Below, in pieces: positions 37,217-45,573 of a stretch of DNA of 64,000 nt. Under the pieces are notes generated by a model that was given only the letters and a program-made list of their open reading frames with translations, made no database searches and was not told where the DNA came from. The position numbers and the translations under genes are program-made. The stretch is taken from assembly GCF_000426185.1 (NCBI RefSeq), contig NZ_KE384505.1, forward strand, positions 435,741-499,740, read 5' to 3'. Numbering within the stretch: the stretch's first letter is position 1; every line of letters begins with the position of its first letter. The DNA comes from Cellulomonas sp. URHD0024. GTDB lineage: Bacteria > Actinomycetota > Actinomycetes > Actinomycetales > Cellulomonadaceae.

Positions 37217-38246
37217 GACCAGGCCCCTGCGGGTCATGGAGGTGCTCGATCCTCCCGACTCGACGACGCGGTACGTGGACCAGGTGGTCTCTCGGTTGCC
37301 GGACTGGATCGAGGTCGTCTACTTCACCTGGCGACGCGCGCTGCTCACCAGGTACGACGTGCTGCACGTCCACTGGCCGGAGCGCCTGCTGCGCGGCGGT
37401 GGCCGGGTCAAGACGTGGGCGAACAGAGCCGCGTTCGTCCTGCTCGTCGTGCGGGCTCGGCTGCTGCGGGTCGCCCTCGTGCGCACGGAGCACAACCTGC
37501 GGCCCCACGAGGCCGGAGGCGGAGTGGAGGACCGGCTGATCGACTGGTTCCGGTCCCGGTCGACCGCGGTGATCCGGCTCAACGACGCGACGCCGGCGGA
37601 GCCCGAGCGGCTCGACCGGTTGATCAGGCACGGCGACTACCGCGAGGCCCTCGCCGCGCACCCACGGGCCGAGCAGGTGCCGGGCCGACTCCTCTACTTC
37701 GGCATCATCCGCGAGTACAAGGGCGTCGAGGGCCTGCTCGACGTCTTCACCGCCCTCCCGGACCAGAGCCTGACCCTTTCGGTGGTCGGCCGGCCGTCGT
37801 CGGCCCGGTGGCACGACATGGTCGTCTCGGCCTCGGCTGCCGACCCGCGGATCACCAGCAGGCTGGCGTTCGTCCCCGACGACGTGCTCGTCGCCGAGGT
37901 CACCGCCGCCGAGCTCGTCGTCCTGCCCTACCTCGAGATGCACAACTCGGGAACGGTGCTCGTCGCGCTCTCGCTGGACCGCACGGTCCTCGCTCCACGG
38001 AGCCCCGCCAACGAGGAGCTGGCAGCCGAGGTGGGCAGTGGATGGTTGTGCCTCTACGACGGGCCGCTCACCGAGCAGGTGCTGCTCGACGCGCTCGCGA
38101 GCACCCGCCGGAGGGCATCGGCCGGCGGACGCCCGGAATTGGTCGGCCGCGACTGGGATACCGTCGGCGACCTGCACGCGCAGGTCTATCGCGACGCGGT
38201 GCGGCGAGCCCGCGGTCACGTGGCCGTCGCGGGAGGCAACGGATGA
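37203..38246 (+). CDS. Glycosyltransferase (GT-B fold, GT4-like)
   Basis: This 347-residue enzyme has the GT-B layout. A first half holds LTRYDVLHVHWPERLLR and a basic, helix-rich part. The second half holds LYFGIIREYKGVEGLLDVF (the donor-domain start), LSVVGRPSSARW and VLPYLEMHNSGTVLVALSLD, with an acceptor-side Glu-x-His region. The donor sugar is unknown. The TTG start at 37203 has GGAGG six bases upstream and lies inside the polymerase's last codons (14-bp overlap). A later ATG at 37236 is an alternative. It precedes the Wzz-like gene by 120 bp. Confidence 0.85.
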   Translation: MLDRETRPLRVMEVLDPPDSTTRYVDQVVSRLPDWIEVVYFTWRRALLTRYDVLHVHWPERLLRGGGRVKTWANRAAFVLLVVRARLLRVALVRTEHNLRPHEAGGGVEDRLIDWFRSRSTAVIRLNDATPAEPERLDRLIRHGDYREALAAHPRAEQVPGRLLYFGIIREYKGVEGLLDVFTALPDQSLTLSVVGRPSSARWHDMVVSASAADPRITSRLAFVPDDVLVAEVTAAELVVLPYLEMHNSGTVLVALSLDRTVLAPRSPANEELAAEVGSGWLCLYDGPLTEQVLLDALASTRRRASAGGRPELVGRDWDTVGDLHAQVYRDAVRRARGHVAVAGGNG

Positions 38247-38366
38247 AGTTCGAGCACTCTCCCGGGACTCCTCAGAACCGGTCTGTAACATCGGATGTCT
38301 GGCTGACGGCGGCTGTGGCCTCGTCGCCATGCTGACTCGACTGCGGCCGAGGAGAAGGGTGGGCAC

Positions 38367-40004
38367 GTGGATCTGCGCGAACTGCTCGGACTGATCAAGC
38401 GACGGTGGCTGCCGATCGTCCTCATGGTGGCGCTCGGTGGAGCCGCCGCGATCGGCTTCACCCAGAACCAGCAGAAGCTCTACACGGCGCAGGCGATCCT
38501 CCTGGTCCAGCCCGGAAGCGGCGCGACCACCTCCGACCTCAACGACGGTGCGGTGTTCGTCGCACGCGTCGTCCAGACGTACGCGAACCTCGCCCGGACA
38601 CCGGTCGTCCTGGACCCGGTGGGCGAGAAGCTGGGCCTGGGCAACGGTGGGAGCCTGGCCGCGCACGTCACGGCCTCGATCACCTCCGGCACCACGTTCC
38701 TGACCGTCCGCGCGACGTGGAGCAATCCCGAGACCGCAGCGGCGCTGGCCAACGGGGTCGCCGACCAGCTCGACGTCGCGGTCTCCGACATCGCGCCCCG
38801 GCAGGGCGGCAACGCCGCGCTCGTGGTCAGCACGATCACACCGGCGACGCCTCCGTCGAAGCCGTCGTCGCCGGACCTGATGGCCAACCTCGCCGTCGGC
38901 CTCCTCGGGGGGCTCGTCGTGGGACTCGGGTACGTCCTGCTGGTCTCGGCGCTCGACGTCCGGGTCCGCACCGCCTCCGACGTCCGCCGGATCACGTCCG
39001 TCCCGGTCCTCGGCGAGATCGCGAAGCGCGGTCGCCCGTCGAAGTCGACGATCGCTCGCACCAACCCGTGGGCAGAGGACTACCGGCGGGTGCGCACCAA
39101 CCTGCGACTGCTGGACGTCGACGAGCGCGCCTCGACGATCGTCGTCACGTCGTGCACGTCGGGGGAGGGTGCCGTACACGTCGCCTTCAGCCTGGCGCGC
39201 ACCGCGGTGGAGGGCGGCCTGCGCGTCGCCCTCGTCGAGGCGGACCTGCGTTCACCGAGCCTCGCGCGGTCGTTGGGCCTGGTCGGCGGGCTCGGACTGG
39301 GTGATGTGCTGACCCTGGGCGCGGAGTTCGGGGACGTCCTGGAGGACGTCGACGGGGTCGACGTCCTGCACGCCGGCGCGCAGGTGCGCAACCCCGGCGA
39401 CCTCATCACCTCCGTGCGGATGACCGAGCTCGTCCAGGCGCTCGCGGAGCGGTACGAGCTCGTCGTGATCGCCACCCCGCCCCTGCTCGCGGTGACCGAC
39501 GGTGCCGCCGTCGGTGCTGCCGCCGAGGGTGTCGTCCTCGTGGTCGGACGCCCGAAGATCACGCGTGACCAGCTCGGTGAGGCGGTCACCGCGTTGAAGA
39601 TGGCTGGTGCGCGACTTCTCGGCATCGTCATCAACGACGCATCCGACGAGACCCCGACCCGGCTGCCGGTTCGGGGCGCCCGCTCCGGCCGGTCGTATGC
39701 GGCGCAGTTCGAGCCTGTTCCGACGGCGGCGCCGTCGCCCGAGGCCTCCTCCGAGGCGCCCTCGCCCGAAGCCCCGTCCGCGGAGCTCGCGCCCGACGCG
39801 TCCTCCCAGGAGTCGTCGCCCGAGGCCTCGCCGCACGAGTCGTCGACAGCGGCCTCGTCCCCGGGGTCGTCGACCGAGCTCGTGGCGGACTCTGCGCCCG
39901 AGGAACGGCGGGCCGACGCCGGGTCCGAGCCGGAGGACGGCGCACCCCGGCTGGAGGGCCAGGACGACGCGCTGACTCCGTGGGCAGGCGCGTCCGCGCC
40001 CTGA
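38367..40004 (+). CDS. Chain-length regulator / BY-kinase-like protein with degenerate ATP site
   Basis: This 545-residue protein joins a Wzz domain (TM helix near residues 14-32, outer LYTAQAILLVQPGSGATTSD, second TM near 175-195) to a BY-kinase-type domain. The ATP site is altered. The P-loop reads TSCTSGEGAVHVAFSLA in place of GEGKST, so the catalytic Lys and the Ser/Thr are gone. The Walker B-type strand is LVVIATPP, without the usual Asp. The C-terminus is a ~130-residue Ser/Pro/Glu-rich stretch with hardly any Tyr, so the usual phosphorylated Tyr cluster is missing. It probably controls chain length without kinase activity. The GTG start has AAGGGTGG upstream. Confidence 0.85.
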   Translation: MDLRELLGLIKRRWLPIVLMVALGGAAAIGFTQNQQKLYTAQAILLVQPGSGATTSDLNDGAVFVARVVQTYANLARTPVVLDPVGEKLGLGNGGSLAAHVTASITSGTTFLTVRATWSNPETAAALANGVADQLDVAVSDIAPRQGGNAALVVSTITPATPPSKPSSPDLMANLAVGLLGGLVVGLGYVLLVSALDVRVRTASDVRRITSVPVLGEIAKRGRPSKSTIARTNPWAEDYRRVRTNLRLLDVDERASTIVVTSCTSGEGAVHVAFSLARTAVEGGLRVALVEADLRSPSLARSLGLVGGLGLGDVLTLGAEFGDVLEDVDGVDVLHAGAQVRNPGDLITSVRMTELVQALAERYELVVIATPPLLAVTDGAAVGAAAEGVVLVVGRPKITRDQLGEAVTALKMAGARLLGIVINDASDETPTRLPVRGARSGRSYAAQFEPVPTAAPSPEASSEAPSPEAPSAELAPDASSQESSPEASPHESSTAASSPGSSTELVADSAPEERRADAGSEPEDGAPRLEGQDDALTPWAGASAP

Positions 40005-40020
40005 CCCTGGCGCACGGCTC

Positions 40021-40043
40021 ACGCTGACCGGGTCGGTCGGCGT
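40021..40043. terminator. Hairpin between convergent wzz-like and flippase genes
   Basis: ACGCTGACC and GGTCGGCGT form a 9-bp stem (one T-G pair) around a 5-nt loop, in the 44-bp space between the two stop codons. Confidence 0.55.
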
Positions 40044-40048
40044 GGCCG

Positions 40049-41497
40049 TCAGTGCTGGGTGACGAGCCGCACCGTGCGGACGATGGTCGCCGCGTCACGT
40101 CGCACCGGCGGTGTCAGGGCACCCACCACGAGGACGGCCAGTACCGCGGCCAGGAGGCCTGCGGCGATCTGCGCCAGGGGGCCGTCGACCAGGTGCGCGG
40201 CGCCCCACGCCGCAAGCCCGGCGGGGAGCGCGACGCCCAGGACCGCTGTCGCCGCCGTGGAGAACAGGGCGCCGACACCGACGCCGGTCGAGCGACCCAC
40301 GGCGACGAGCGACGCGATCCAGTAGAAGATGTTGGCGACGAGCCCACCGACGGCGACGCCCACGCCGCCCCACGGCACGCCTCCGACGATCAGGACGACC
40401 ATCACCGGCTGCGTCCACAGCTGCAGCCGGAACAGCGCGGCGGTGTGGGCGGTCGCCAGGTAGGCCCAGTACGCGATCTGCGAGATGGATCGGAAGAGCC
40501 CGCCGAGGGCGAGGATCGCGAACATCGGCGCCACCTCGGTCCACTGCTTGCCGAGGACCACCAGGATCAGCGGCTGGGCCAGCGCGGCGGCGACGACGAG
40601 GGCCGGTGCCGTGACGTAGCACGCGACGAGCTGGGCGCGCTTGAGCCCCGCGGTGAGCGCCGACCGGTCCTCGTGCACCCGGGAGAGCACGGGTACGGCC
40701 ACGTTGGTGAGCGGCGCGTTGATCTGGTTGATCGGCACCATGACGAGCATGTAGGCCCGCGAGTAGAGGCCCAGCTCCTGCGGACCCCAGCGTGCGCCGA
40801 TCGCGATGTTGTCCACGTTGCGGGTCAGGTAGTTGAGCAGCTGGGCGCCGAGGACCCCGCCGCCGAACCTGAAGAAGCGGGCGATCGAGACCGAGCGCCG
40901 GTACCACCCCGGGGCCCACCGACCGCACAGCACGGTGAACGCGAGCGTGACCGCCGCAGCGACCAGCTGCTGGGCGACGAGCGCCCAGTAGCCGGCACCG
41001 GCGACCGCGAGCCCGATCGCCGCCAGGATGCCGCTGGCCGGGCCGACGAGGTCGGCGAAGGCCACCGCCGTGAATCTCAGGTTTCGGGCCAGGTCGGCGC
41101 GGTACTGGGTCGTCATCCCCGAGAGCACGAACACCGCGGCCAGCGGGGGGACGAGCCGCGCGAGCGTCGGCTCGTCGTAGATCCGGACGATCAGCGGTGT
41201 CAGGGCGAGCGCCAGGAGGGCGCACGCGGTGCCGAGCCCGGTGTTGGCCCAGAACAGGTTGCCGCGCTCGGCCCGCGACACGTCCTTGGCCTGGATCGAG
41301 GCGAGGGAGAGGCCGAAGTCGCGGATGAGCTCGGCGACGCCGATGATCGCGGTGACCATGGCGACCAGCCCGAACGCGGACGGTGTGAGCAGGCGGGCGA
41401 GCACGATGACCGAGCCGAACTGCAGAACGATCCGGCCGATCTGCACGCCGACGGTCACTGCCGTGCCGCGCGCAGCCGCTCCTGCGAGTCGACTCAT
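40049..41497 (-). CDS. Polysaccharide flippase (Wzx-like), second copy
   Basis: This 482-residue protein has about 12-14 membrane helices and the flippase pattern LQFGSVIVLARLLTPSAFGL, FFRFGGGVLGAQLLNYLTRN, LGLYSRAYMLVMVPINQINA and NVAVPVLSRVHEDRS. It should move lipid-linked repeat units across the membrane. The ATG overlaps the pyruvyl transferase stop by four bases. It is the last gene of the minus-strand polymer operon 46762 to 40049 and converges with the Wzz-like gene. Confidence 0.9.
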   Translation of the reverse strand: MSRLAGAAARGTAVTVGVQIGRIVLQFGSVIVLARLLTPSAFGLVAMVTAIIGVAELIRDFGLSLASIQAKDVSRAERGNLFWANTGLGTACALLALALTPLIVRIYDEPTLARLVPPLAAVFVLSGMTTQYRADLARNLRFTAVAFADLVGPASGILAAIGLAVAGAGYWALVAQQLVAAAVTLAFTVLCGRWAPGWYRRSVSIARFFRFGGGVLGAQLLNYLTRNVDNIAIGARWGPQELGLYSRAYMLVMVPINQINAPLTNVAVPVLSRVHEDRSALTAGLKRAQLVACYVTAPALVVAAALAQPLILVVLGKQWTEVAPMFAILALGGLFRSISQIAYWAYLATAHTAALFRLQLWTQPVMVVLIVGGVPWGGVGVAVGGLVANIFYWIASLVAVGRSTGVGVGALFSTAATAVLGVALPAGLAAWGAAHLVDGPLAQIAAGLLAAVLAVLVVGALTPPVRRDAATIVRTVRLVTQH

Positions 41498-42552
41498 CGG
41501 GCGAAGAGGTCGAGCAGGCGGCCGCGCACGGCGGCGAGGCGGCTGCCGGCCGTGTCCGCGCACCCCAGCACCTCCGCGCGGCGCTCGAGCAGGTCGTGCA
41601 CGCGCGAGATGTCGCCGGCGACGTCGTCTCCTGCGACGAACGCGGCTCCGGTGACGCCGACCGCACTCAGGGTCCGGTCGAGCTTGGCGACGGAGTCGGT
41701 TCCGAGCCCGACCGGCACCGCCCCCTCGGTGTGCCCCATGACGACGGCGTGCAGCCGGTCGCTCACCACGAGCGCGCTGCGCCGGTAGACGCTGCGGACC
41801 TGGACCTCGACGTCGGCGTGCGCCGTGCCGGTCCAGTCGACGAGGTCCCCGTCGAGCAGCCGTGCGAGGTCGGCTGCACGCGGCCGGTCCCTTTCGACCT
41901 GCGCGATGGCGACGATGCGCAGCCCGCGGTCGTCGGCGACCGCCCGGACCGTCTTGAGCCACGCAGCGCTGGGCGCGGGTCGGTCGAACCGCAGCGACAC
42001 CGCGAGCACGTCCCGCCCGGACGTGGGCAGCTCCGCGACCCCGTCAGGCGCCGCTGGTCCGGCGGCGTACGCCCAGTCCGGCGCCACGGTCCCGGTCCCC
42101 ACCCAGTCGCGGGAGGCGGCGTCGCGCCAGGTGACCAGCTCGCACGGCGCGAGCGACAACCGCATCACGCGCGCCCAGAACCTGTCCTCGGAGCGCAGCC
42201 CGAAGCCGAGGTGGACGGCATGACCGCCGCGCAGGCGGTTCAGGACGAGAAGCGGGGCCAGCCGGGCGTAGGTGACACCCCACCCCCGCGTGAGCTGCGC
42301 CTCGCCCGCGTTGTAGGCGAACCCGCAGCCCCTGCGCGTCTGCGACGCGACGAGCGAACGCCACTCCCCGCTCGAGCTGACCACCTCGTCGCTGTCGTGC
42401 AGCCCGAGTCCGCTGGCGTAGTCGGGCGTCGAGCCGCGCAGGCCCACGACGAGCTCGCCGAGGGGACGGAGGGCGTCGAGCAGGCCCCGGCGCAGCACGG
42501 AGTCACCGATGTTGTCGACCTGACCTTCGGCCGAGACGAGGACACGCGTCAT
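41494..42552 (-). CDS. Polysaccharide pyruvyl transferase family protein
   Basis: This 352-residue enzyme resembles CsaB/EpsO-type transferases that add a pyruvate ketal to polymer sugars. It has NIGDSVLRRGLLDALRPLGE near the N-terminus, then VHLGFGLRSEDRFWARVMRL, LVTWRDAASRDWV, DVLAVSLRFDRP and VVSDRLHAVVMGHTEGAVPV. The His of SDRLHAV is the conserved family residue. It would use phosphoenolpyruvate as donor. Its ATG and its stop each overlap the neighbouring gene by four bases. Confidence 0.9.
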   Translation of the reverse strand: MTRVLVSAEGQVDNIGDSVLRRGLLDALRPLGELVVGLRGSTPDYASGLGLHDSDEVVSSSGEWRSLVASQTRRGCGFAYNAGEAQLTRGWGVTYARLAPLLVLNRLRGGHAVHLGFGLRSEDRFWARVMRLSLAPCELVTWRDAASRDWVGTGTVAPDWAYAAGPAAPDGVAELPTSGRDVLAVSLRFDRPAPSAAWLKTVRAVADDRGLRIVAIAQVERDRPRAADLARLLDGDLVDWTGTAHADVEVQVRSVYRRSALVVSDRLHAVVMGHTEGAVPVGLGTDSVAKLDRTLSAVGVTGAAFVAGDDVAGDISRVHDLLERRAEVLGCADTAGSRLAAVRGRLLDLFAR

Positions 42553-43874
42553 CCACGGGCCCCGGTCGGCGCGTGTCCCGCGTCGGCGGTCGCCCGCGCG
42601 GCAGCCGCGGCCGCGTTCGGCCGACCCATCGCCAGGACCAGCAGCAGGGCGACGAGCGCGAACGGGTGGTACATCTCCCGGTCCACGAAGCCGAGCGGCA
42701 CCTCGAACGTCGCGGTGACGAGCAGGGCGACCAGCATCATCGTCGGAGCGATGTCGTGGTTCGCGCACCGCACAGCGCGGACGATCGCCCAGACGACGAC
42801 CGCCGCGCACAGGGCGAACATCACGATCCCGCCCGTCACGAGCAGCTGCACGGTCTGGTTGTGCGCGTGGTAGGCGAATCCGCCGAGGTCGCCCGTGGTG
42901 GCGGCGACGTCCCAGTAGTACCGCGGCCCAGCGCCGAGCCAAGGTGCGTCGCGCCAGGTGTGGAGCCCGTCGATCCAGTACGTCCCCCGGTTGGTGAAGG
43001 CCGTCGGGGACCGCGTGACGAACGGGAGGAGGACGGCGATCGAGCCGGCGCCCGCGAGCACGAGCGCGGAGAACGCATCCCGCCAGCGCTCCGTGAGCCG
43101 CATGAGGAGGCCGACGATGATGCTGAGCGAGGCCGCCAGCACGGCTGTGCGCGACGCCGTCCACAGGAGCGCCACCCCGGTGAGCGCGACCCCGGCGGCG
43201 GCGATCCAGCGCCGTCGGATCAGGGCGACCGCAGGCAGGCCGATGGACAGTGCGACGCCGAGGTTGTTGCCGGTCGGGTAGACGCCGGCGAGGATCCCGA
43301 GGCTGGTGAGCGGCTTCTCGTCGGAGAGCTCCTGCGGACGGAGGTACCGGCCGGCGTCGGGATCGAACAGGCCCATCAGGATGCTGAGCGCCGCGAGGGT
43401 GACCGTGACCCATCCCAGCGCGCCGACGGCCCGCCGGCCCGGTCGCATCATCGTCAGCGCGCACACGACGAACGGGAAGAGGAGCACGACGCGGAACAGC
43501 TGCTGGCTGTGCGCCCACGACCCGAGGATCGCGACCAGCCAGGCCACCAGCAGCAGGCCCGCCGGGCCGAGCACGTCGCGCCAGTTGCGCCGGAACAGCC
43601 AGATCACGAGCAGGCTCGCCGCGAGGATCAGGACGTTGCCGGCCGTCGCCGACAGTGACTGCAGGTGGGAGCTGGCGGCAACGCCCTCGGTGATGGGCCG
43701 GAAGGCCTTCACACCCTGGAAGGAGTCGACGACGTGGGGCGTGAGGTAGCCGACGGCCACCGCGATGACGTAGCCGGGCTCGATCCAGTGGTCCAGGAGC
43801 GACCGCGCCGCCGAGGTGGAGGTCCCGGTGATGGGTCGCGTGACTCCTGCGTCGCCGAACGTCGCGGCGCTCAT
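42549..43874 (-). CDS. O-antigen polymerase/ligase-like membrane protein (Wzy family), second copy
   Basis: The 441-residue protein has about 11 membrane helices with short loops. A large loop carries DGLHTWRDAPWLGAGPRYYW and a following YHAHNQTVQLLVTGG motif typical of O-antigen ligase/Wzy_C enzymes. It should polymerise repeat units or link them to an acceptor. It is coupled by four-base overlaps to the glycosyltransferase upstream and the pyruvyl transferase downstream, and is the second such protein in the locus. Confidence 0.85.
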   Translation of the reverse strand: MSAATFGDAGVTRPITGTSTSAARSLLDHWIEPGYVIAVAVGYLTPHVVDSFQGVKAFRPITEGVAASSHLQSLSATAGNVLILAASLLVIWLFRRNWRDVLGPAGLLLVAWLVAILGSWAHSQQLFRVVLLFPFVVCALTMMRPGRRAVGALGWVTVTLAALSILMGLFDPDAGRYLRPQELSDEKPLTSLGILAGVYPTGNNLGVALSIGLPAVALIRRRWIAAAGVALTGVALLWTASRTAVLAASLSIIVGLLMRLTERWRDAFSALVLAGAGSIAVLLPFVTRSPTAFTNRGTYWIDGLHTWRDAPWLGAGPRYYWDVAATTGDLGGFAYHAHNQTVQLLVTGGIVMFALCAAVVVWAIVRAVRCANHDIAPTMMLVALLVTATFEVPLGFVDREMYHPFALVALLLVLAMGRPNAAAAAARATADAGHAPTGARG

Positions 43875-44743
43875 CGCGCCGGCCTCCGGTCGCCCGGCAG
43901 GGCCAGGACGCCCCGTCCGAGGGCTGTCAGGCCGGTCCACCAGACGCGCTTCAGCGCCGACGGTGCGCACCTGCGCCGGATCCCCGCCACGATCGTCCCG
44001 ATGCGGACGCGGTCGCGCCACGTCATCAGCGACCGGTGCTTGCGGTAGTAGGTGAGGACGCCCTGGGCGCGAGCCTCGGTCTTGTCGGTGAGCTGCGCGC
44101 CGTCGTGGATGCGATTCTGGAGCGTCACGACGGGCACGGTGCGATAGGTCGTCCGCCGTTCGAGGAGCCGGACCAGCAGGTCCTGGTCGTTGGAGACCCG
44201 CAGCGTCGGGTCGAAGCCACCGACCGCCCGGAACGTCTCGGTCCGGATGAGGAAGTTGCTGCCGACGAAGCCGGGGTTGCGGGAGACGACGTCGGCGGTG
44301 CCCAGGCCGTCAGCCATCCGCGCGAACGTCCACGTCGGGTCGTCCGCGCTCGTCCACGACACCGCGAGCTCGACGCCCGACTCGAGCTGTGCAGCCAGGC
44401 GTTCGAGGTGGTCGGGTCGCCACAGGTCGTCGTCGTCCAGGAACGCGAGCACGTCGCCGCGTGCGACGGCCGCGCCGGCGTTCCGGGATGCGCCGGCGGT
44501 CCGGTACCCCGTGCCGGAGCTGTCGAGGTACGAGACCAGACCGTCGGTCCGCTCCGCCCACTGCGCGACGAGGTCCCGCGTGGACGCCGAGCCGAGGTCG
44601 TCGCAGACGACGACCTCGAGAGCGTGCAACGACTGGCCGACGACCGAGGCGATCGCCTCGGACAGGAGGTCGTCGCGCGCATGCGTGGGAATCACGACCG
44701 TCACGGTCGCCACCGGGAGCGCGACAGGCTCCCCGGTGTCCAC
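43871..44743 (-). CDS. Glycosyltransferase family 2
   Basis: This 290-residue GT-A enzyme shows VTVVIPTHARDDLLSEAIAS, VVVCDDLGSASTRDLV, the metal-binding DVLAFLDDDDLWRPDH, and FRAVGGFDPTLRVSNDQDLL. It adds a sugar from a nucleotide donor to the lipid-linked unit; the sugar is not predictable. The start is uncertain. GTG 44743 is chosen for AAGGAG just upstream and the normal N-terminal length, but TTG codons at 44758 and 44779 are also in frame, the last overlapping the WecG stop. Confidence 0.9.
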   Translation of the reverse strand: MDTGEPVALPVATVTVVIPTHARDDLLSEAIASVVGQSLHALEVVVCDDLGSASTRDLVAQWAERTDGLVSYLDSSGTGYRTAGASRNAGAAVARGDVLAFLDDDDLWRPDHLERLAAQLESGVELAVSWTSADDPTWTFARMADGLGTADVVSRNPGFVGSNFLIRTETFRAVGGFDPTLRVSNDQDLLVRLLERRTTYRTVPVVTLQNRIHDGAQLTDKTEARAQGVLTYYRKHRSLMTWRDRVRIGTIVAGIRRRCAPSALKRVWWTGLTALGRGVLALPGDRRPAR

Positions 44744-44775
44744 ACTCTCCTTGGTCAACTGGCCCCCATCTCCGA

Positions 44776-45573
44776 TCAACTGGCGCCCCGCAGCGCGGCG
44801 AGCGCTGATCGCCCTGCAATCACGATGAACAGCGGGCCACGTTGGAGATACCGCTTGGCCAGACGTCTCGGCTCCTGACCCAGACGATAGAGCCATTCCG
44901 CGCCGACGGCCTGGACCGCGCGCGGAGCACGTGACTTGACCCCGGCGGCGAAGTCGACGGCCGCGCCGGCGCCGATGTAGAGGGCGGGCGGCAGCTTGTC
45001 CCGCCACTGGGCGATCCACACGTCCTGCTTGGGAGACCCCAGGCAGACGAAGACGACGTCCGGCCGTGCGGCCGTCAGGGCGTCGATCACCTCGGCACCC
45101 GCCGGGTCGTCGGGAGCGCTGATCTTCGGGAACGGCACGGACGTCACGTCGGCCTTGTAGGTCGAGGCGAGGTGCTCGACCGCCTGCTCGGACACCCCCG
45201 GCGCGCCGCCGGTGACTACGACGCGCCATCCGCGGGTCGCGGCGTGCGCGATCGTCGTCGGGAGCAGGTCCGCGCCCGTCAGACGACGCAGGCCCCGTGC
45301 GCCGAGCGCGCGACCCAGCATGACCAGCGGCGTACCGTCGACGATCCGCAGGTCCGCTGCGGCGAACGCCGCCATCAGCTCCGCGTTGTCACGCAGGTTG
45401 ACCGTCTGGTCGACGTTCGGCGTCATGACGGCGTACGCCCGGGTGGCGGGCAGCAGGTCGTCGATGTGGTCCAGCAACGCGCCGAAGTCGCCCGTGAACA
45501 GCTCGTGACCGGCGAGGTACGCACGTTGATCGGCGTCGACGGTCAGGAGGACGTCCGCCTTGTCACGTGACAT
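44776..45573 (-). CDS. WecG/TagA/CpsF-family glycosyltransferase (GT26)
   Basis: This 265-residue enzyme (from the ATG) adds the second sugar, in known members N-acetylmannosamine or N-acetylmannosaminuronate, to a lipid-linked intermediate. The family marks are AVMTPNVDQTVNLRDNAELM with the conserved Thr-Asn, ADLRIVDGTPLVML with the catalytic-type Asp, RLTGADLLP, VVVTGGAPGVSE, and VFVCLGSPKQDVWIAQW with LYIGAGAAVDFAAG. The ATG at 45573 is chosen; a GTG two codons upstream (45579) is possible. It overlaps the preceding glycosyltransferase. Confidence 0.93.
   Translation of the reverse strand: MSRDKADVLLTVDADQRAYLAGHELFTGDFGALLDHIDDLLPATRAYAVMTPNVDQTVNLRDNAELMAAFAAADLRIVDGTPLVMLGRALGARGLRRLTGADLLPTTIAHAATRGWRVVVTGGAPGVSEQAVEHLASTYKADVTSVPFPKISAPDDPAGAEVIDALTAARPDVVFVCLGSPKQDVWIAQWRDKLPPALYIGAGAAVDFAAGVKSRAPRAVQAVGAEWLYRLGQEPRRLAKRYLQRGPLFIVIAGRSALAALRGAS

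Noticed and set aside
38243..38335. 30-codon frame whose ATG overlaps the glycosyltransferase stop
   Set aside because: The ATGA overlap is suggestive, but the peptide has no recognisable feature and the space is needed for the promoter of the Wzz-like gene.
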